Shown here: positions 36,390 through 48,457 of the stretch, piece by piece | How the letters are laid out: each line of letters begins with the position of its first letter | Numbering within the stretch: position 1 is the first letter of the stretch | Source: Liquidambar formosana | Taxonomy: Eukaryota; Streptophyta; Magnoliopsida; Saxifragales; Altingiaceae | Length of the DNA: 64,000 nucleotides | Assembly: GCA_039720395.1 (NCBI GenBank) | Contig: CM077833.1 | Coordinates: forward strand, 7,269,036-7,333,035 | Direction of reading: 5' to 3' | Notes under the pieces: model-generated | Seen by the model: the letters and a program-made list of their open reading frames with translations, nothing else | What the model was told of the DNA's origin: nothing | Database searches by the model: none | Made by a program: the position numbers and the translations under genes

Positions 36390-38085
36390 TGTTGGGAATC
36401 TAACTAGGGAGGAAAACTACAAAGGGCGGAATTAAAATTTTCCTACGATTCCCAAACCCATGAATCCGATTATGCATAATACAAAAACATAAACCCTAAC
36501 TACCAAGAGAGTTGGGATTACTTACAGTTGATTAATGTCTTCTCCTTTATGCTCCAAGCTTTGTCTTCTCCTTTTTGCTCCAAGCTTTGTCTCCAGACAG
36601 CGGTGAATGAGCAGCCCAAGTGTGCTGCCTCCAACGGTATCCACACCTAGCTTGAACTTGAAGTCCTTTCCTTCTTCTTCCTTGTTGTTGCTAGAGGTGG
36701 AGAAGAAAGAGAGAGAGAGAGAGAGGGAGAGCTGTAATTTTCAGCCAGCCCTTGGGGAGGAGTGATTGTGATGATGTCATCACCTTATAGTGGGCATTAT
36801 ATAGCCCACTAATAGGGCCGGCTAAGGGGGGATTCCAAACCCTAATCTAATTTGTGTAATTACTCTGAATTACACAATTAGCCCACTAGTTTGCATCAAA
36901 TACAAATTAGCCCCTTAAAGAACTTTTCTTTAATCACTTATACCCTTTCTCTCATAGACAATCAAGCTCTCTTAGCATGATCAGTGTGTGACCCATTGGG
37001 TTCACATCATCAAGTAGTAGGAACAGCACAAGTTGTGCACAATGGAACACTTTCCATTAAGGGTCTAATTGAAACTCCTTTCAATTCCCTAATTGATTAT
37101 AACTCATTTATATCAATTAGGGCTTCTACTAACCATGAGTAACACCTAGCATATGGCTCATGGTGTGGTCCTTAATGAGGTGAATAGTCATTTACAAAGA
37201 ACCCTTCTGTTATAGTTCATAGGTTACAATTCCATCCTTCCATCAACACAATGTCTCCAATTGAACTAATAGGACATGGAAGTCTGTCAAGTCCCTAGTT
37301 CAATTACTTTATACTCATTCATTAATATCAACTCAATGATGAACTTATGGAAACTCCTTTCCATATTCATTCTACCATGGGCCCATGGATTTAATGAGTT
37401 ATATTCAATGAATGCTGTATGAGACATTCACTTTCTTTTTCCTGAGAGTGATGGATTCCTTGTTGATCACTCACATGCCTTCACACACATAGCAGTAGGG
37501 CCAATGAACACCCTTACAGACCCCTGAATAGGATCTGCACTTAGTGTTATCAAACTTCTAAAGCTACATGTATAATACAACCATGGTGTCTCAGGTCTAA
37601 GGATTACTTGTACCACTATAACAATGAGAAACTGATTGACAGGCAGGTTAAAACTCCATTCAGTTTATCTCATATCTTTGGTCACATTCAGTGTACCTAT
37701 TCTTATAATAGGCACCCACTTGTTGGTTGTAGTGTCTCCACACAAATAGCTTGAGACTAGCTATCCTCCTATAGAGTCAACCTAACAAGTGCTAGTCCTA
37801 TGGTTCATTACTGTCCATCATAGTGAACCTTCAACTAGGAATGATTTAGGAGTTTAGTACAGAGATATATTTACAGTCTCAAAATTACAACCCTTTGTAA
37901 TTTCATATTCTCAACTCTAACTCCATGGACATATTATGTAAATATAAATGATGCATATAAACATAATAGAATAAGCCTTTTTATTAAATCAATAATAAAT
38001 GTGACATATATAAATGAAATCAATTGATTGTTCCTAATCCCTAAACAATCATCTCCATGATTGGCTCTAGGGAATAATCCTAACA
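36390..38085 (-). repeat. E3 5' LTR (1696 bp)
   Basis: It is the near-identical partner of 28493-30184, four bases longer in a GA run (about 36707-36724), and is followed by the target copy ATTTC. Confidence 0.92.
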
Positions 38086-39931
38086 ATTTCATGTGTAGTT
38101 GTGATTTTAGGGTTTCTAGTGTCCTTTTTAGGGTTTCTCATTGAATAGCTATTATTGCATGTTCAAGTTAGCATTTTTATCATGTGTTGATACTTTTATG
38201 AGTTAATATGCATGATTATAATCTTGGTCATGGTCATTTTTACATGCTAGAGGGCTGTTTGATGTGATTTAATGCATGTTTGCAATTCTAGGGTTTCTCT
38301 TGTGCTGAAATTGAGTATATGTTTAGAATAGCTATATTTCATGTGCAAGCCTAGGCTTTTATCATGTGTTGATGCTTTTATTGGTTAATATGCATGGTTA
38401 GAATGCTGTTCATATTCGGTTTTGCATGATTTAGGATTATTTCTTGTGATTTTATGCACAAGTGTGATTCTAGGGTTTTACTCATCCTTGTTCTAGGAAG
38501 GTTGCATATAGTATGGTAACTTAGGGATTTTCTTTGTTTTTTCTTCATAGTTGCTGTATATGCGTTGCATATTAGATAACTATGATATTTTCTGCATTCA
38601 TATAGTTGATTTTAGGGTTTTTATGCATGCCATGAATCTAGGATTGAATTAGGGTTTATGATTATTCACTATTTATGTTGCTTGCATGTTTAGTGGATGA
38701 ATATAGGCCTTAATACCATTCTATCCAAATTTGCTTATTGCCCTAAATATGATATCTTGAGTAGTCATGTAGTTGATTCTAGGGTTTTTTTGCATGTTAT
38801 TACATATAGGGCTGAATTAGGGTTTATGTTATTTCATGATTCATGTTGTTTACATGATTTATGAGTGATTTTAAGCCTTATTTCAATTCTATCCAGATCT
38901 GTTTAATGGCTTTAATGATATATTTTGAGCATGTGTTAGCCTATGTTTAAGCATGATAATTACTTGGTCAGAAACTAGGTTGGTTTGTTGGTATTGTTGG
39001 TATGTTTTGCATGCAAATTGCAGGTACTTGACAGGTACAAACCCATAGAAAGTGGGATATTACCCCACCAATGTGGGGTGATTATTTTGGCTATTGCGAG
39101 ATGAAATCTTACAAATAAAGTAATTACCCTATGCAATAGGGTGGTTATTTTGATAGATTGTTTTTGCTTAAGGTAAGTTGGGTATGAAGGTGCCCTAATT
39201 CACCTTTCTTTCTTTAAAACTTTCCCTTTCTCCCTCCTAGGGTTATTTCCTAATAGGGGAACATGGTAAGTCTCTAAAGTTTCCATTCATAAAGAATTCC
39301 TTTTTAAACAATAGTTTCTATCTTTACTTGAAATTCCATATTTTCTAAAGATCTTTTGAGAATCACTTATTTTTTGGAAACTCTCTTATCTATGAAAGGA
39401 AACTTAGGGTTTACCATAGGCCTATATTAGGTTGTAACCCTAATTCTTTTCGAACTATGTGGACTTTGATCCATGTATTTCCATACATGGTACGTAGGCG
39501 CTCTTCATGAGGTTCAAGTCCGCCCTAGGATACTAGGTATCCTAGGTTTTCTTTCCCTTTTTTCTCTTTTCTATTTTTCTTTGATTTAACTATTTGTGTG
39601 GATGAATGAATGGATGATATGCATGCTGTGAATGATAATTGATATTTTATGTGTGTTTAAGACTTTGATTTAGCCCAATTAAATTAAGAAACCATTTAGG
39701 GCGATATGGGTGCCTATAGGCTTTGCCTAGAACCTTCCTATATTGTAACATAGCCTCCAAATCCACAATCTTTGATTTTCAAAAGATCTTTTGCCTTACC
39801 ATTTTTAAACATGGAGTCACTTGTTTTGGAAAATAAAACATTTTAGGATTTCCCTCTTTTCCCTTAAAAAATGAGGTGGCGACTCCCTTTTCAACCCACA
39901 TGGGTCTATATACACTTTTTTAGGGTCCACA

Positions 39932-40885
39932 ATATCACATCAAGAATTGCATTTATATCATATATTTCATCCATAACAAACAAAAAAAACAAAGGAAAAC
40001 AAAACAAAACTAAGATACTTAGATCCTAGGGCAGACTTGAACCTCACGAAGAGCGTCGACGTACCATGTATGGAAATACATGGATCAAAGTCCACGTAGT
40101 TCAAATAGAATTAGGGTTACAACCTAATACAAACCTATGGTAAAACCCCTAGGTTTCCTTATTTGAAAAGATAAAAAATCTGATATTTAAACCAAGTTTG
40201 AAATAAAAGTAACTTCCACAAGAAAGAAACTTTGATAAAAAGATATTTATTTTAACAAGGAAACCTCTAGTAATTTACCATGGATTCACATTAAGAAGTA
40301 ACCCTAAATGGGGGAGAAGAGAAAGGATTAAGGAAGAAAAAGGTGAATTAGGGCACCTTCAAACCCTACTTACCTTAGGCAACTACTCCAAGCAATAGCA
40401 AGCTCAAACAATAATAGCCCTATTTGCAATAAGGCAATTATCGCACCTGTTTGCACCCTTACACGTGTTCAAAACTATGCAAAAACAATGATATATAAAT
40501 CTGGACAGAAAAGCATTAAGGCCTAAAATCATCTACTAATCATGCAAACATCATAAACAGTGAATTTTCATAAACCCTAGTGCAATCCTAGAACCATGGC
40601 ATGCATAAAAACCTAGAAATCCACTAACATGAATGCAAAAATTATCATAGTTATTCCATATGTAATACATATATAGCAACTATGAAGAAAAACTAATAAG
40701 AAACCCTAAACTATCATGCTATATGCAACTAACCCTAAAGAAGGACAACAAAAACCCTAAAATCACAATTATGCTCTAAACTACATGAAATAATCCTAAA
40801 TCATGCAAAACTCATCATGAATTACATTTAAATCATGTATATTAACTAATAGAAGTATCAATACATGATAAAAATATAGGCTTTA
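39932..40885 (-). repeat. Element C Gypsy LTR, left part (antisense)
   Basis: The plus strand reads as the reverse complement of the element A/B LTR, for example the GGTACGTCGACGCTC segment near 40050 against GTACGTAGGCGCTC in A and B. It is more diverged than A and B are from each other. It continues at 63188 after element B. C therefore predates and hosts both A and B. Confidence 0.75.
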
Positions 40886-43800
40886 TGTCACACCCCATTT
40901 TTGCCACCTTAGCTAGGGTTTGTCATTTCATGTGTCTTTTTGTTTCCTTTTTGAGTCTAGTCTTTTGCATTGAGTTTCTAGAGTCTTGAGGATGATGTGT
41001 ATGAATTTTGGTTCGATTTGGACTTGATCTTGAGGGTTAATAAGAACTTTTGTGACTTGAGGGGCATAATCGTCTTTTAGGTCACAAACTTTCCATTTGA
41101 CCTTGAAATGATCTCCAAGTTGCCAATTGGAGTTCATATGGATGCATTTGAGGTATTTATGAGTTCAATTCGATGAATTGATGGTTCGGGATTAGAATGG
41201 CTCAATATGGCTCGGGTTGGTTAAGAAACCTATTTCGGGTTAGCTCGAATTGGCTCATGATTTTCACTCCATGACTATTCATTTGACTTTGATTAGTCTT
41301 AATTTCATCTCCAAATGTGTTTAGAGGTTGAATTTCGAATTGAAAGACATTCGGTGCAACCCTATGTGCATACCAAAGCTAAGCGATGGTAGGGCATAGC
41401 GGTTAGCTGCCTTTGTAGGACCTAACCATGCAGCCATGGTCAGGTTTTCTTGCCCTCAAGTGACTCAAATTACATTCCCCTTTGAAACACGGTCGTTTTG
41501 GCTTTCGTTTCGTCAAAATCGGAGTTGATTTGGGCTCTGAAACACATTTGGAAGTCGAAAGGGTCAGAAATGGGCATAAGCTGACGAGGCCTCGGGTGAC
41601 CACCCAAGCCTGGGCAGCTAGCCGCCTGGGCCCAGGTGGCTAGCCACCTAGCCCCAAGTGATCACTCGAGCCTCTTTCCATTTTTTGAGTGCTGAAGCAG
41701 ATCCCTCCCTATTTCCTCGGATTTGTCCGCCTCCAGCCGCTATTTAACCCTATTTTCAACCCTAATTGACCTACTTGAGCCCCAAGGGAGTTTCTAAGAG
41801 CCCTTGGATCAATACCTAGGGTTTTAATTCCAACCATTGAGGGTTTTCCCTCAAACTTTATAAATACCCCCTTATACTTCAGTACTAGGGGAGGCATTTT
41901 TTCTGGAGAGAAAGAGACTTGGAGGCAATTACAGCCATCCTTAGGATAGTTTAACCTAAATTCTGAGTGAGAGAGTGAGAGAGAAAGCTTAGAGGAGGGC
42001 TAGAGTTTTGCTTAAAGGCTTGAAGGAGAGTGTTTCCAGCAGTACACAAGAGGAGAAGAAGACTCTACAGCAGTAAGGTTCTACATACAGGTATACCTTC
42101 TTTCCTCTCTTTTAAATTAGGGTTTTGCATTGAATAGCTATTATTTCATGCTCAAGCTTATGTGTTTATCATGTGTTGATACTTCTATTAGCTAGTATGC
42201 ATGATTAGGAAATTGTTTATAGTTGGTTTTGCATGATATAATGTTATTCCATGTGATTTTGTGTGTAGTTGTGACTTTAGGTTTCCTTAGTGCTGAAATT
42301 GGTTTTCTACATGAAATAACTCTTTTGCATATTAAAGCATATGTTTTTATCATGTTTTGCTACTCTTATTAGTTAGTATGCATGATTAGGATGATGTTTA
42401 TGGGTTGTTTTGCATGCTGAGTGTTGTTTCATGTGATTTAATGCATAGTTGGGATTCTAAGGTTTCTCTTGTGCCGAAATTGAGATTATGCTTAGAATAG
42501 CTATATTTCATGTGTAAGCCTATGACTTTATCATGTGTTGATCATTCTATTGGTTAATATGCATAGTTAGAATGCTGTTCATATTCGGTTTTGTATGATT
42601 TAGGGTTATTTCATGTGATTTTATGCACAATTGTGATTCTAGGGTTTTTATCATCCTTGTGTTGGTTTAGTTGCATATAGCATGGTAGCTTAGGATGTTT
42701 CTTGAGTTGTTCTACATAGTTGCTATATATGTGCTGCATATTAGATAACTATGATATTTTTGCATTCATGGTAGTTGATTTTAGGTTTGTTTGCATGTTA
42801 TTGCATATAGGGTTGAATTAGGGTTTATGTTATTTCATGATTCGTGTTGTTTACATGATTTGTGGGAGATTTTAAGCTTTATTTCAATTTTGTCCAGATT
42901 TGTTTACTGTCCTTAATATGATATTTTGAGCATGTGTTAGCCTATGTTTAAGCATTATAATTGCTTAGTTAGAAACTAGGTTTGTTTGTTGGTACTGTTG
43001 GTGTGTTTTGCATGCAAATTGCAGGTACATGACAGGTACAAACCCATAGAAAGTAGGATATGACAGGTGCAACTACCCCACCAATGTGGGGTGGTTATTT
43101 TTGCTATTGCGAAATGAAATCTTGCAAATAAAGTAACTACCTTATGCAATAGGGTGGTTATTTTTTGACAGGTTGCTTTTGCTTAAAGGTAAGTTGGGTA
43201 TGAAGGTGCCCTAATTCATCTTTCTTTCCTTTCCTTGAAACTTTCCTTTTCTGCCTCTTACGGTTATTACCTAATAGAGGGGTATGGTAATTCCTATAGT
43301 TTCCATTCATAAAGAAATGCCTTTTAAATCAAAGTTTCTATCTTTATTAAATTCTATATTTTCTAAAGATCTTTTGAGAATCATTTATCTTTGGAAACTT
43401 ACCATATTTCTTGTGAAAGGAAACTTAGGGTTTACCATAGGCCTCTATTGGGTTATAACCCTAATTCTTTTCGAACTACGTGGACTTTGATCCATGTATT
43501 TCCATACATGGTACGTAGGCGCTCTTCGTGAGGTTCAAGTCCGCCCTAGGATAGTAAGTATCCTAGGTTTTCTTTCTCCTTTTTCTCTTTTCTATTTTTC
43601 TTTGATTTATTTGATTATGTGGATGAATGAATGGATGATATGCATGCTGTCTTGTGATCATAATTGTTAATTGATGTGTGTTTAAGACTTTGATTTAGCC
43701 CAATTAAATTAAGAGACCGTTTAGGGCGATATGGGTGCCTATAGGCTTTGCCTAGAACCTTCCCATATCGTAACTTAGCCTCCGAGTTCATAATCTTTGG

Positions 43801-43960
43801 TTTCCAAAAGACTTTTTGCCTTTCCATTTTTAAACATGGAATCATTTGTTTTGGGAAATAAAACATTTTAGGGTTTTCATCTTTTCCCTTAAAAAATGAG
43901 GTGGCGACTCCCTTTTCAACCCATGTAGGCCTACATGCCACACCTTTTTCAGGGTCCACA
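40886..43960 (+). repeat. Element B 5' LTR (3075 bp)
   Basis: It starts TGTCACACCCC and ends GGGTCCACA. It includes the GC hairpin module (41591-41669), TATAAATA (41859-41866) and three units of about 180 bp from 42127. Short ORFs inside are not genes. Confidence 0.9.
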
Positions 43961-43981
43961 GTCTAGCGACTCCGCTGGGGA
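43961..43981 (+). promoter_or_regulatory. Primer binding region of element B
   Basis: GCGACTCCGCTGGGGA follows the 5' LTR closely, the position of a tRNA primer site. It is not an initiator-Met site; I have not assigned the tRNA. Confidence 0.55.
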
Positions 43982-44718
43982 TTTGTGGGCTAGACTTTAT
44001 ATAATTTGATTGGGTTAAGTTAATTTCTTATGTTAATTAAAATCAATCACATTTCATCCACTTGATTGTGTGCTTTCATTTATTGCATTATGTGTGCAAA
44101 CTCTTGCATGCTAGGATCGATGTCCCTCGATGTATCCTTGCCACTGATGCGCCTAGCCTCAACCTTGGTTTTCCTGATTCCATGTGTTGGGGTGAAAGCT
44201 ATCAACCTCTCTTGCCAAGTACCCTTAGGCTTGCCCTTGGGTATATTAAATGAGTTAATCACGTACTGCTGGACCCATACGGCGTTCCTGATGCCATATG
44301 TGGTTAGGTATAAAGATTGCTCAAGCAAGTGAAGGACCCCAGCCTACCCTTATCATTAGTTCATATAGACAGATTTGTAGGGCACTATGGGTTCACCCTT
44401 ATGTACCCACATTTGTTTGTAATGATATCATGACCGTGTTTGTGATGTGCTTAATGAAAACTTAATAAGGGAGCCTTTGCATCTTATATTCTTAATACGT
44501 AGCTTTCACCCATAACCCTTGCAAAGGTGATTGGATTAAAGGGAACTAATTGAGTATATATGGTGTGAAGTCATTGAGACAAATATGGAAGCTTAGGACA
44601 TACCCTTAGGATGAGAGACTGATTGTTCCCTTTCATAGAGGAATGAAAGGACGTACTAGCTTGGATCTGCGACCAGCAAGGGCACTTAGTGAAGATTGAT
44701 CCTACCAACCAATCAGAT
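43982..44718 (+). other. Untranslated leader of element B
   Basis: I see no supported ORF. Small frames on both strands lack domains. Some Ogre elements have an extra ORF before gag; it is not visible here. Confidence 0.5.
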
Positions 44719-46325
44719 ATGGCCGATGAAGCAGCTAGTGAAGGGGGTTTTGATGTTGAGACTTGTTTGAAGGCTATCATGACCAAGCTTGACTACACCA
44801 TTGATGTATCCGAAAAGCATTAAAAATGGCCCAAGATATCCAACAGAAAATGTCAAAACCCAAATAGAATAATGGTCGTACCCTAGGGGATAATACCGAA
44901 GATGGGACTCAGTCTGGAGAAGGCACTAAGACCAATGAAGGAAGTACTAAGCCCAAGGGAAATGAACCACCTGAAATCTTTAACCTAGAAGGGGGAGGTA
45001 AGGGGAAGACTTCGGATACAGACTCTATGTTGGCTAGCAAGGTAGAAGCTTTGGAAAGAACTATAAAGGGAATCCGTAGGACAGATGACATGGTGGATGT
45101 GCGTACCCTATCCCTGTTTCCTTAAGCTCGTATCCCACTACAATTCAAGATGCCAGAATTAGAAAAGTTTGATGGAACGGGCTGCCCTAAGACCCATTTA
45201 AAGATGTATGTGCGAGCTATGCACCCTCGAGGAGCGACAGATGAACTCTTGGCTCAAATGTTCCATGAAACTTTAGCCACTTCTGCCTTAAAGTGGTTCC
45301 TAGCCTTGGATGAGAATAGAACTCGGACTTGGGAGGACATATGTAATGAGTTCTCGGAGCACTACAAGTACAACACTAAAGTGGATGTCACACGAAGGGA
45401 CCTTGAGACCACGAAACAAAGGGCTAATGAGACTATCTTTGCTTTCATTACAAGGTGGAGGCAAAAGGCCTCGAAAATGGTAGATAGACCGAATGAGGAA
45501 GATCATATTCAGTTAGTGGTCAAGAACCTATTGTTGGTGTATCACAAGCACCTCTTTGCTCACTACTTTCCTAATTTCAAGGCTCTTATCGGAGCAAGTA
45601 CACAAGTTGAGGATGCTATTGCCGATGGGTCAATCAAGACAGAAGAAGTCCAAAGGAGCCGCAGGCCGAACTTTGCTGGGAAAAACAACGCCGAAGTCAA
45701 TGCCATAACCCAACCCACTCAACCTATCTCCCTAAATGACACCAACCCCCCTCGCCAATTCACCGAGTTGCATATGCCACTCGAGAAGGTGCTTGAAAAG
45801 CTAAAGAGCCGAGGTTTGTTGAAACCTCTCGACCCAAGACCACCACCAAACCCTTTGCCCAAAAACTACAATGAGAGTGAATACTGCAAATTCTACCAAG
45901 CCAAAGGCCACCCAACCAACCGTTGCTATCACATTAGGCATGAGATCCAAGACTTACTTGACAAACAAATCATCTCACCACCAACTCCACCAAATCGCCC
46001 AAATGTCACCCAAAATCCACTTCCCTCTCATAATTCACCCAACTCCATAAATGCCATTGAAGCCGATCCATCTCAACCTTGCCTACCTATAAGACAATAT
46101 ACCCCATTACCCATATCCTTGACCCAAGCCTTTTATCAATGCTGTGCCAAAGGCCTTATCATACCTCACCCCCCTAAACCAAGACCCCAAATACGCCATC
46201 AATATTGCCAATACCATGGTATACCCGGCCATAATACTGAGGACTATGCTATGTTGAAAAAGATTATTCAAGACCTCATTGACCAAAAGACCATACAATT
46301 GCCAAAAAAGTCCATCCAACAATAG
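44719..46325 (+). pseudogene. gag: Gypsy Gag of element B (broken N-terminus)
   Basis: A start at 44719 (MADEAASEGGFDVETC) is lost by a frameshift near 44820; the next frame has stops at 44865 and 45123. From 45150 a 391-residue frame is open. Residues 1-180 of it match the retrotransposon Gag domain (DGTGCPKTHLKMY, ALKWFLAL, RWRQKASKM). Two Cys/His segments follow (CKFYQAKGHPTNRCYH and CQYHGIPGHNTEDY), as in Tat/Ogre Gag. A TAG at 46323 ends it, but the same frame continues into the next segment. Confidence 0.85.
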
Positions 46326-46775
46326 TTGAGAGAAAGGTATGAAGCAAGAGACCCTCAAGTGGGGTTATTGGGAGAACCTTCGAGGAAATTTGATTACTAT
46401 GTGCTTTATCCTGATCCGTTGTCAAGTGAGCTCATAATTCCTACAGGTTGGGATGATATACCTGAGGAGGTGCAGATGGAGGACATTAACATGATTGAAT
46501 GGGATGACCTAATGGGTGACACAAATGAGATTGATAACATATGGGCTAGAGATGAAGAAGTAGACCACATGACAAGAGGGGGGCGCCATTTTAAGCCTCC
46601 GCACTTGGAGTCTAATAATCCACTGGGTGAGTTAGATAAGCGCCTTGATGTTCAAGAGGAAGAGGATGAAGTACTCAGACAATTGAAGAAGACCAATGCC
46701 AATATCACTATCTGGGGAAGAGGTACACAGACAGACAGTGCTGAAGTTGTTAAACCAGATATAGGTTCTGATTGA
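46326..46775 (+). pseudogene. Gag-protease linker of element B
   Basis: The 149 residues continue the gag frame past the TAG at 46323. The text is acidic and includes TRGGRHFKPPHLES, a linker typical before the protease in this group. It ends in TGA at 46773, and a frameshift leads to the protease frame at 46777. Confidence 0.7.
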
Positions 46776-46776
46776 T

Positions 46777-48276
46777 TTGTCTCCTGAGGGATTGGTGAAT
46801 CTAATAATCCCTGCTCTGAAGAATTCCACCATAGTGTTCATAGAGGCTGATTTACCTAAGAGTGGGCCGAATCACTCCCAAGCTTTGCATATAATGGTTG
46901 ACACTATAGGGAAGAGGGTTCCCACGATCTTAATTGATAATGGTTCTGCACTGAATGTATGTCCTTTGAGAACTGCAACCGTTTTGGGTTTAGGGCCCAC
47001 TAATTTCACTCCATCCGGGCAGACAGTGAGGGCATATGATAATACTCGTAGAGAAGTAATTGGGATGATCACTTTACCAATAAACATGGGACCCATGGAG
47101 TTCAGAGTGGAGTTCCAGGTTTTGGATGTACTGTCATGTTTTAATCTGTTATTGGGAAGGCCTTGGATTCATCCTGCTAGGGCTGTACCATCGTCTTTAC
47201 ACCAAAAGGTAAAGTTCCCTCATGAGGGAGCCGTTGTTACGCTTCAAGGGGACTACGATTTGAAGATGGCGGGAGTACCCGTATGTGAAATAAAACCAGA
47301 ATCAGTTGAGATACCTTTGTCTGGGTTTGAGTATGTGCAGTGCATAGAAAAGGAGTTGGAAAAGGAAGAATTGATACCCCTTGACTATTGTCCCCATGGT
47401 AATTTACATGTTAGTGAGATAATGCAGAAAATGAATTTCTTCCCAAGCATGGGGCTAGAGCGTCGCCAACAAGGAATTCCCCATTCTATTCAAAGCCGTG
47501 TTGTTTCCTACACTTTTGGGTTAGGATATGAGCCCACCAAGAATAACTATGCAGAAATGACAAGGAGGAATAAGGAGAAGGGAAAGGCCAGAGCAAAAGG
47601 AAGGGTGCCAGATTTTAAGATTTCACCATACAGGCCGACTTTGAATGGCTATTTTATCAAGGAGGGCGATGACTTCCTGTACTGTGGATTCCCAGAACCT
47701 ATGTTCAATCCAATAACCAAGATCAAAATCCCAGGGTTCGAGATCTTCTTCACCGAGTGGTATCCAATCACTGTTGCAATGGTAGATGATGAAGCCATCA
47801 ACAATAGCTATTGGGAAGAAAAGGAAGAAGATTGGGTGGAGCATATGGATTCTGAAACCATGGTCACTATGTTCCAACACATGGTTGTCGCTATGGGGCT
47901 TGAATGTGTACAAGAGTTCGGAAAGGAATAGCCATCAAGCTATTATACTTTCTACCCGAGTTCTGATCCAGCATTGGCAGATAAAGATTTTTGTGATAAG
48001 TACTTTACAGAAGGGCCGAATCCTTAGAGCTTGACAAATTGGTACAATTCTGTGGGAAAGAAGAAAGAAGACTCGGTAGAACATGTGGATACCGAGGCTA
48101 TGGTTACTATGTTCCAAGATATGGTTCTTACTTTGGGAGAGTCAGTAGTAGAAGATTGCTAAGATTTGTTAGTTCACCTTGCAACCATGCCACTTCACAA
48201 TTGGTACCTAGAAGATGGCGCCATTGTAGAGATCCTTGAAGAAGAAGATCATGACCTGCCTAATAGTAGCTTGTAG
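46777..48276 (+). pseudogene. Gypsy aspartic protease of element B and its tail
   Basis: The open part is 384 residues. The retropepsin centre is ILIDNGSALNVCP near residue 51, with DNG in place of DSG/DTG, followed by LLLGRPWIH. The frame continues past stops at 47929, about 48022 and 48160 to TAG 48274. A tail segment (EHMDSETMVTMFQHMV) recurs about 250 bases later as EHVDTEAMVTMFQDMV, so part of the tail is duplicated. Confidence 0.8.
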
Positions 48277-48457
48277 GTTCCTTAGTTAGAGTCTTTCCTG
48301 TTTTCAATAAAGTGTGTCCGCCTATCCCACTTTGTGGAGTTAAGATTCGTTTCATAGTTGTGGCACCAAAATTTTTTTTTCTTTTATCGTCAAGTTTGTG
48401 TCTTTTTGTTAGTTCCTTTAATAAAGTGTGTTTCTTTTATATATTGTTTGCTTGCAG
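48277..48457 (+). other. Probable intron end between protease and RT of element B
   Basis: No coding text is visible. Two AATAAAGTGTGT-type copies lie near 48305 and 48420. The run TTTCTTTTATATATTGTTTGCTTGCAG ends at 48457 and looks like a splice acceptor; RT coding starts right after, in another frame from the protease. Ogre elements have an intron here. The donor is not clear. Confidence 0.5.

Larger units (their letters stand above)
28493..38085 (-). mobile_element. Complete coding-poor Copia element E3
   Basis: The element is 9593 bp with LTRs of 1692 and 1696 bp and a perfect target duplication ATTTC (28488-28492 and 38086-38090). Primer site at 36376-36388 and purine tract at 30185-30199 set the minus orientation. 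By eye the LTRs differ at roughly a dozen substitutions plus one four-base repeat gain, near 0.7 percent. The internal 6.2 kb has a 3.5-kb leader and only 2.6 kb of gag-pol remnant, so it cannot move alone. Confidence 0.93.
13434..39931 (+). mobile_element. Ogre/Tat-like Gypsy element A, 3' part, with nested insertions
   Basis: Without its inserts this region is colinear with element B from about 54600 to the end of the LTR. It holds the antisense mobile-domain gene, two tandem arrays, a purine tract and a 3' LTR (26929-28492 plus 38091-39931). gag and pol are missing from the window because E2/E1 interrupt it on the left. It ends GGGTCCACA at 39931 against element C LTR sequence, with ATATC as the candidate right target copy. 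Confidence 0.85.
26929..39931 (+). repeat. Element A 3' LTR, split by E3
   Basis: LTR sequence is at 26929-28492 and, after the target duplication, 38091-39931 (about 3.4 kb in total). It starts TGTCACACCCC and ends GGGTCCACA. It is about 330 bp longer than element B's LTR because of extra tandem copies (units of about 180 bp from 28179, and another duplication near 38605-38910). TATAAATA is at 27904-27911. ORFs in it are not genes. Confidence 0.88.
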
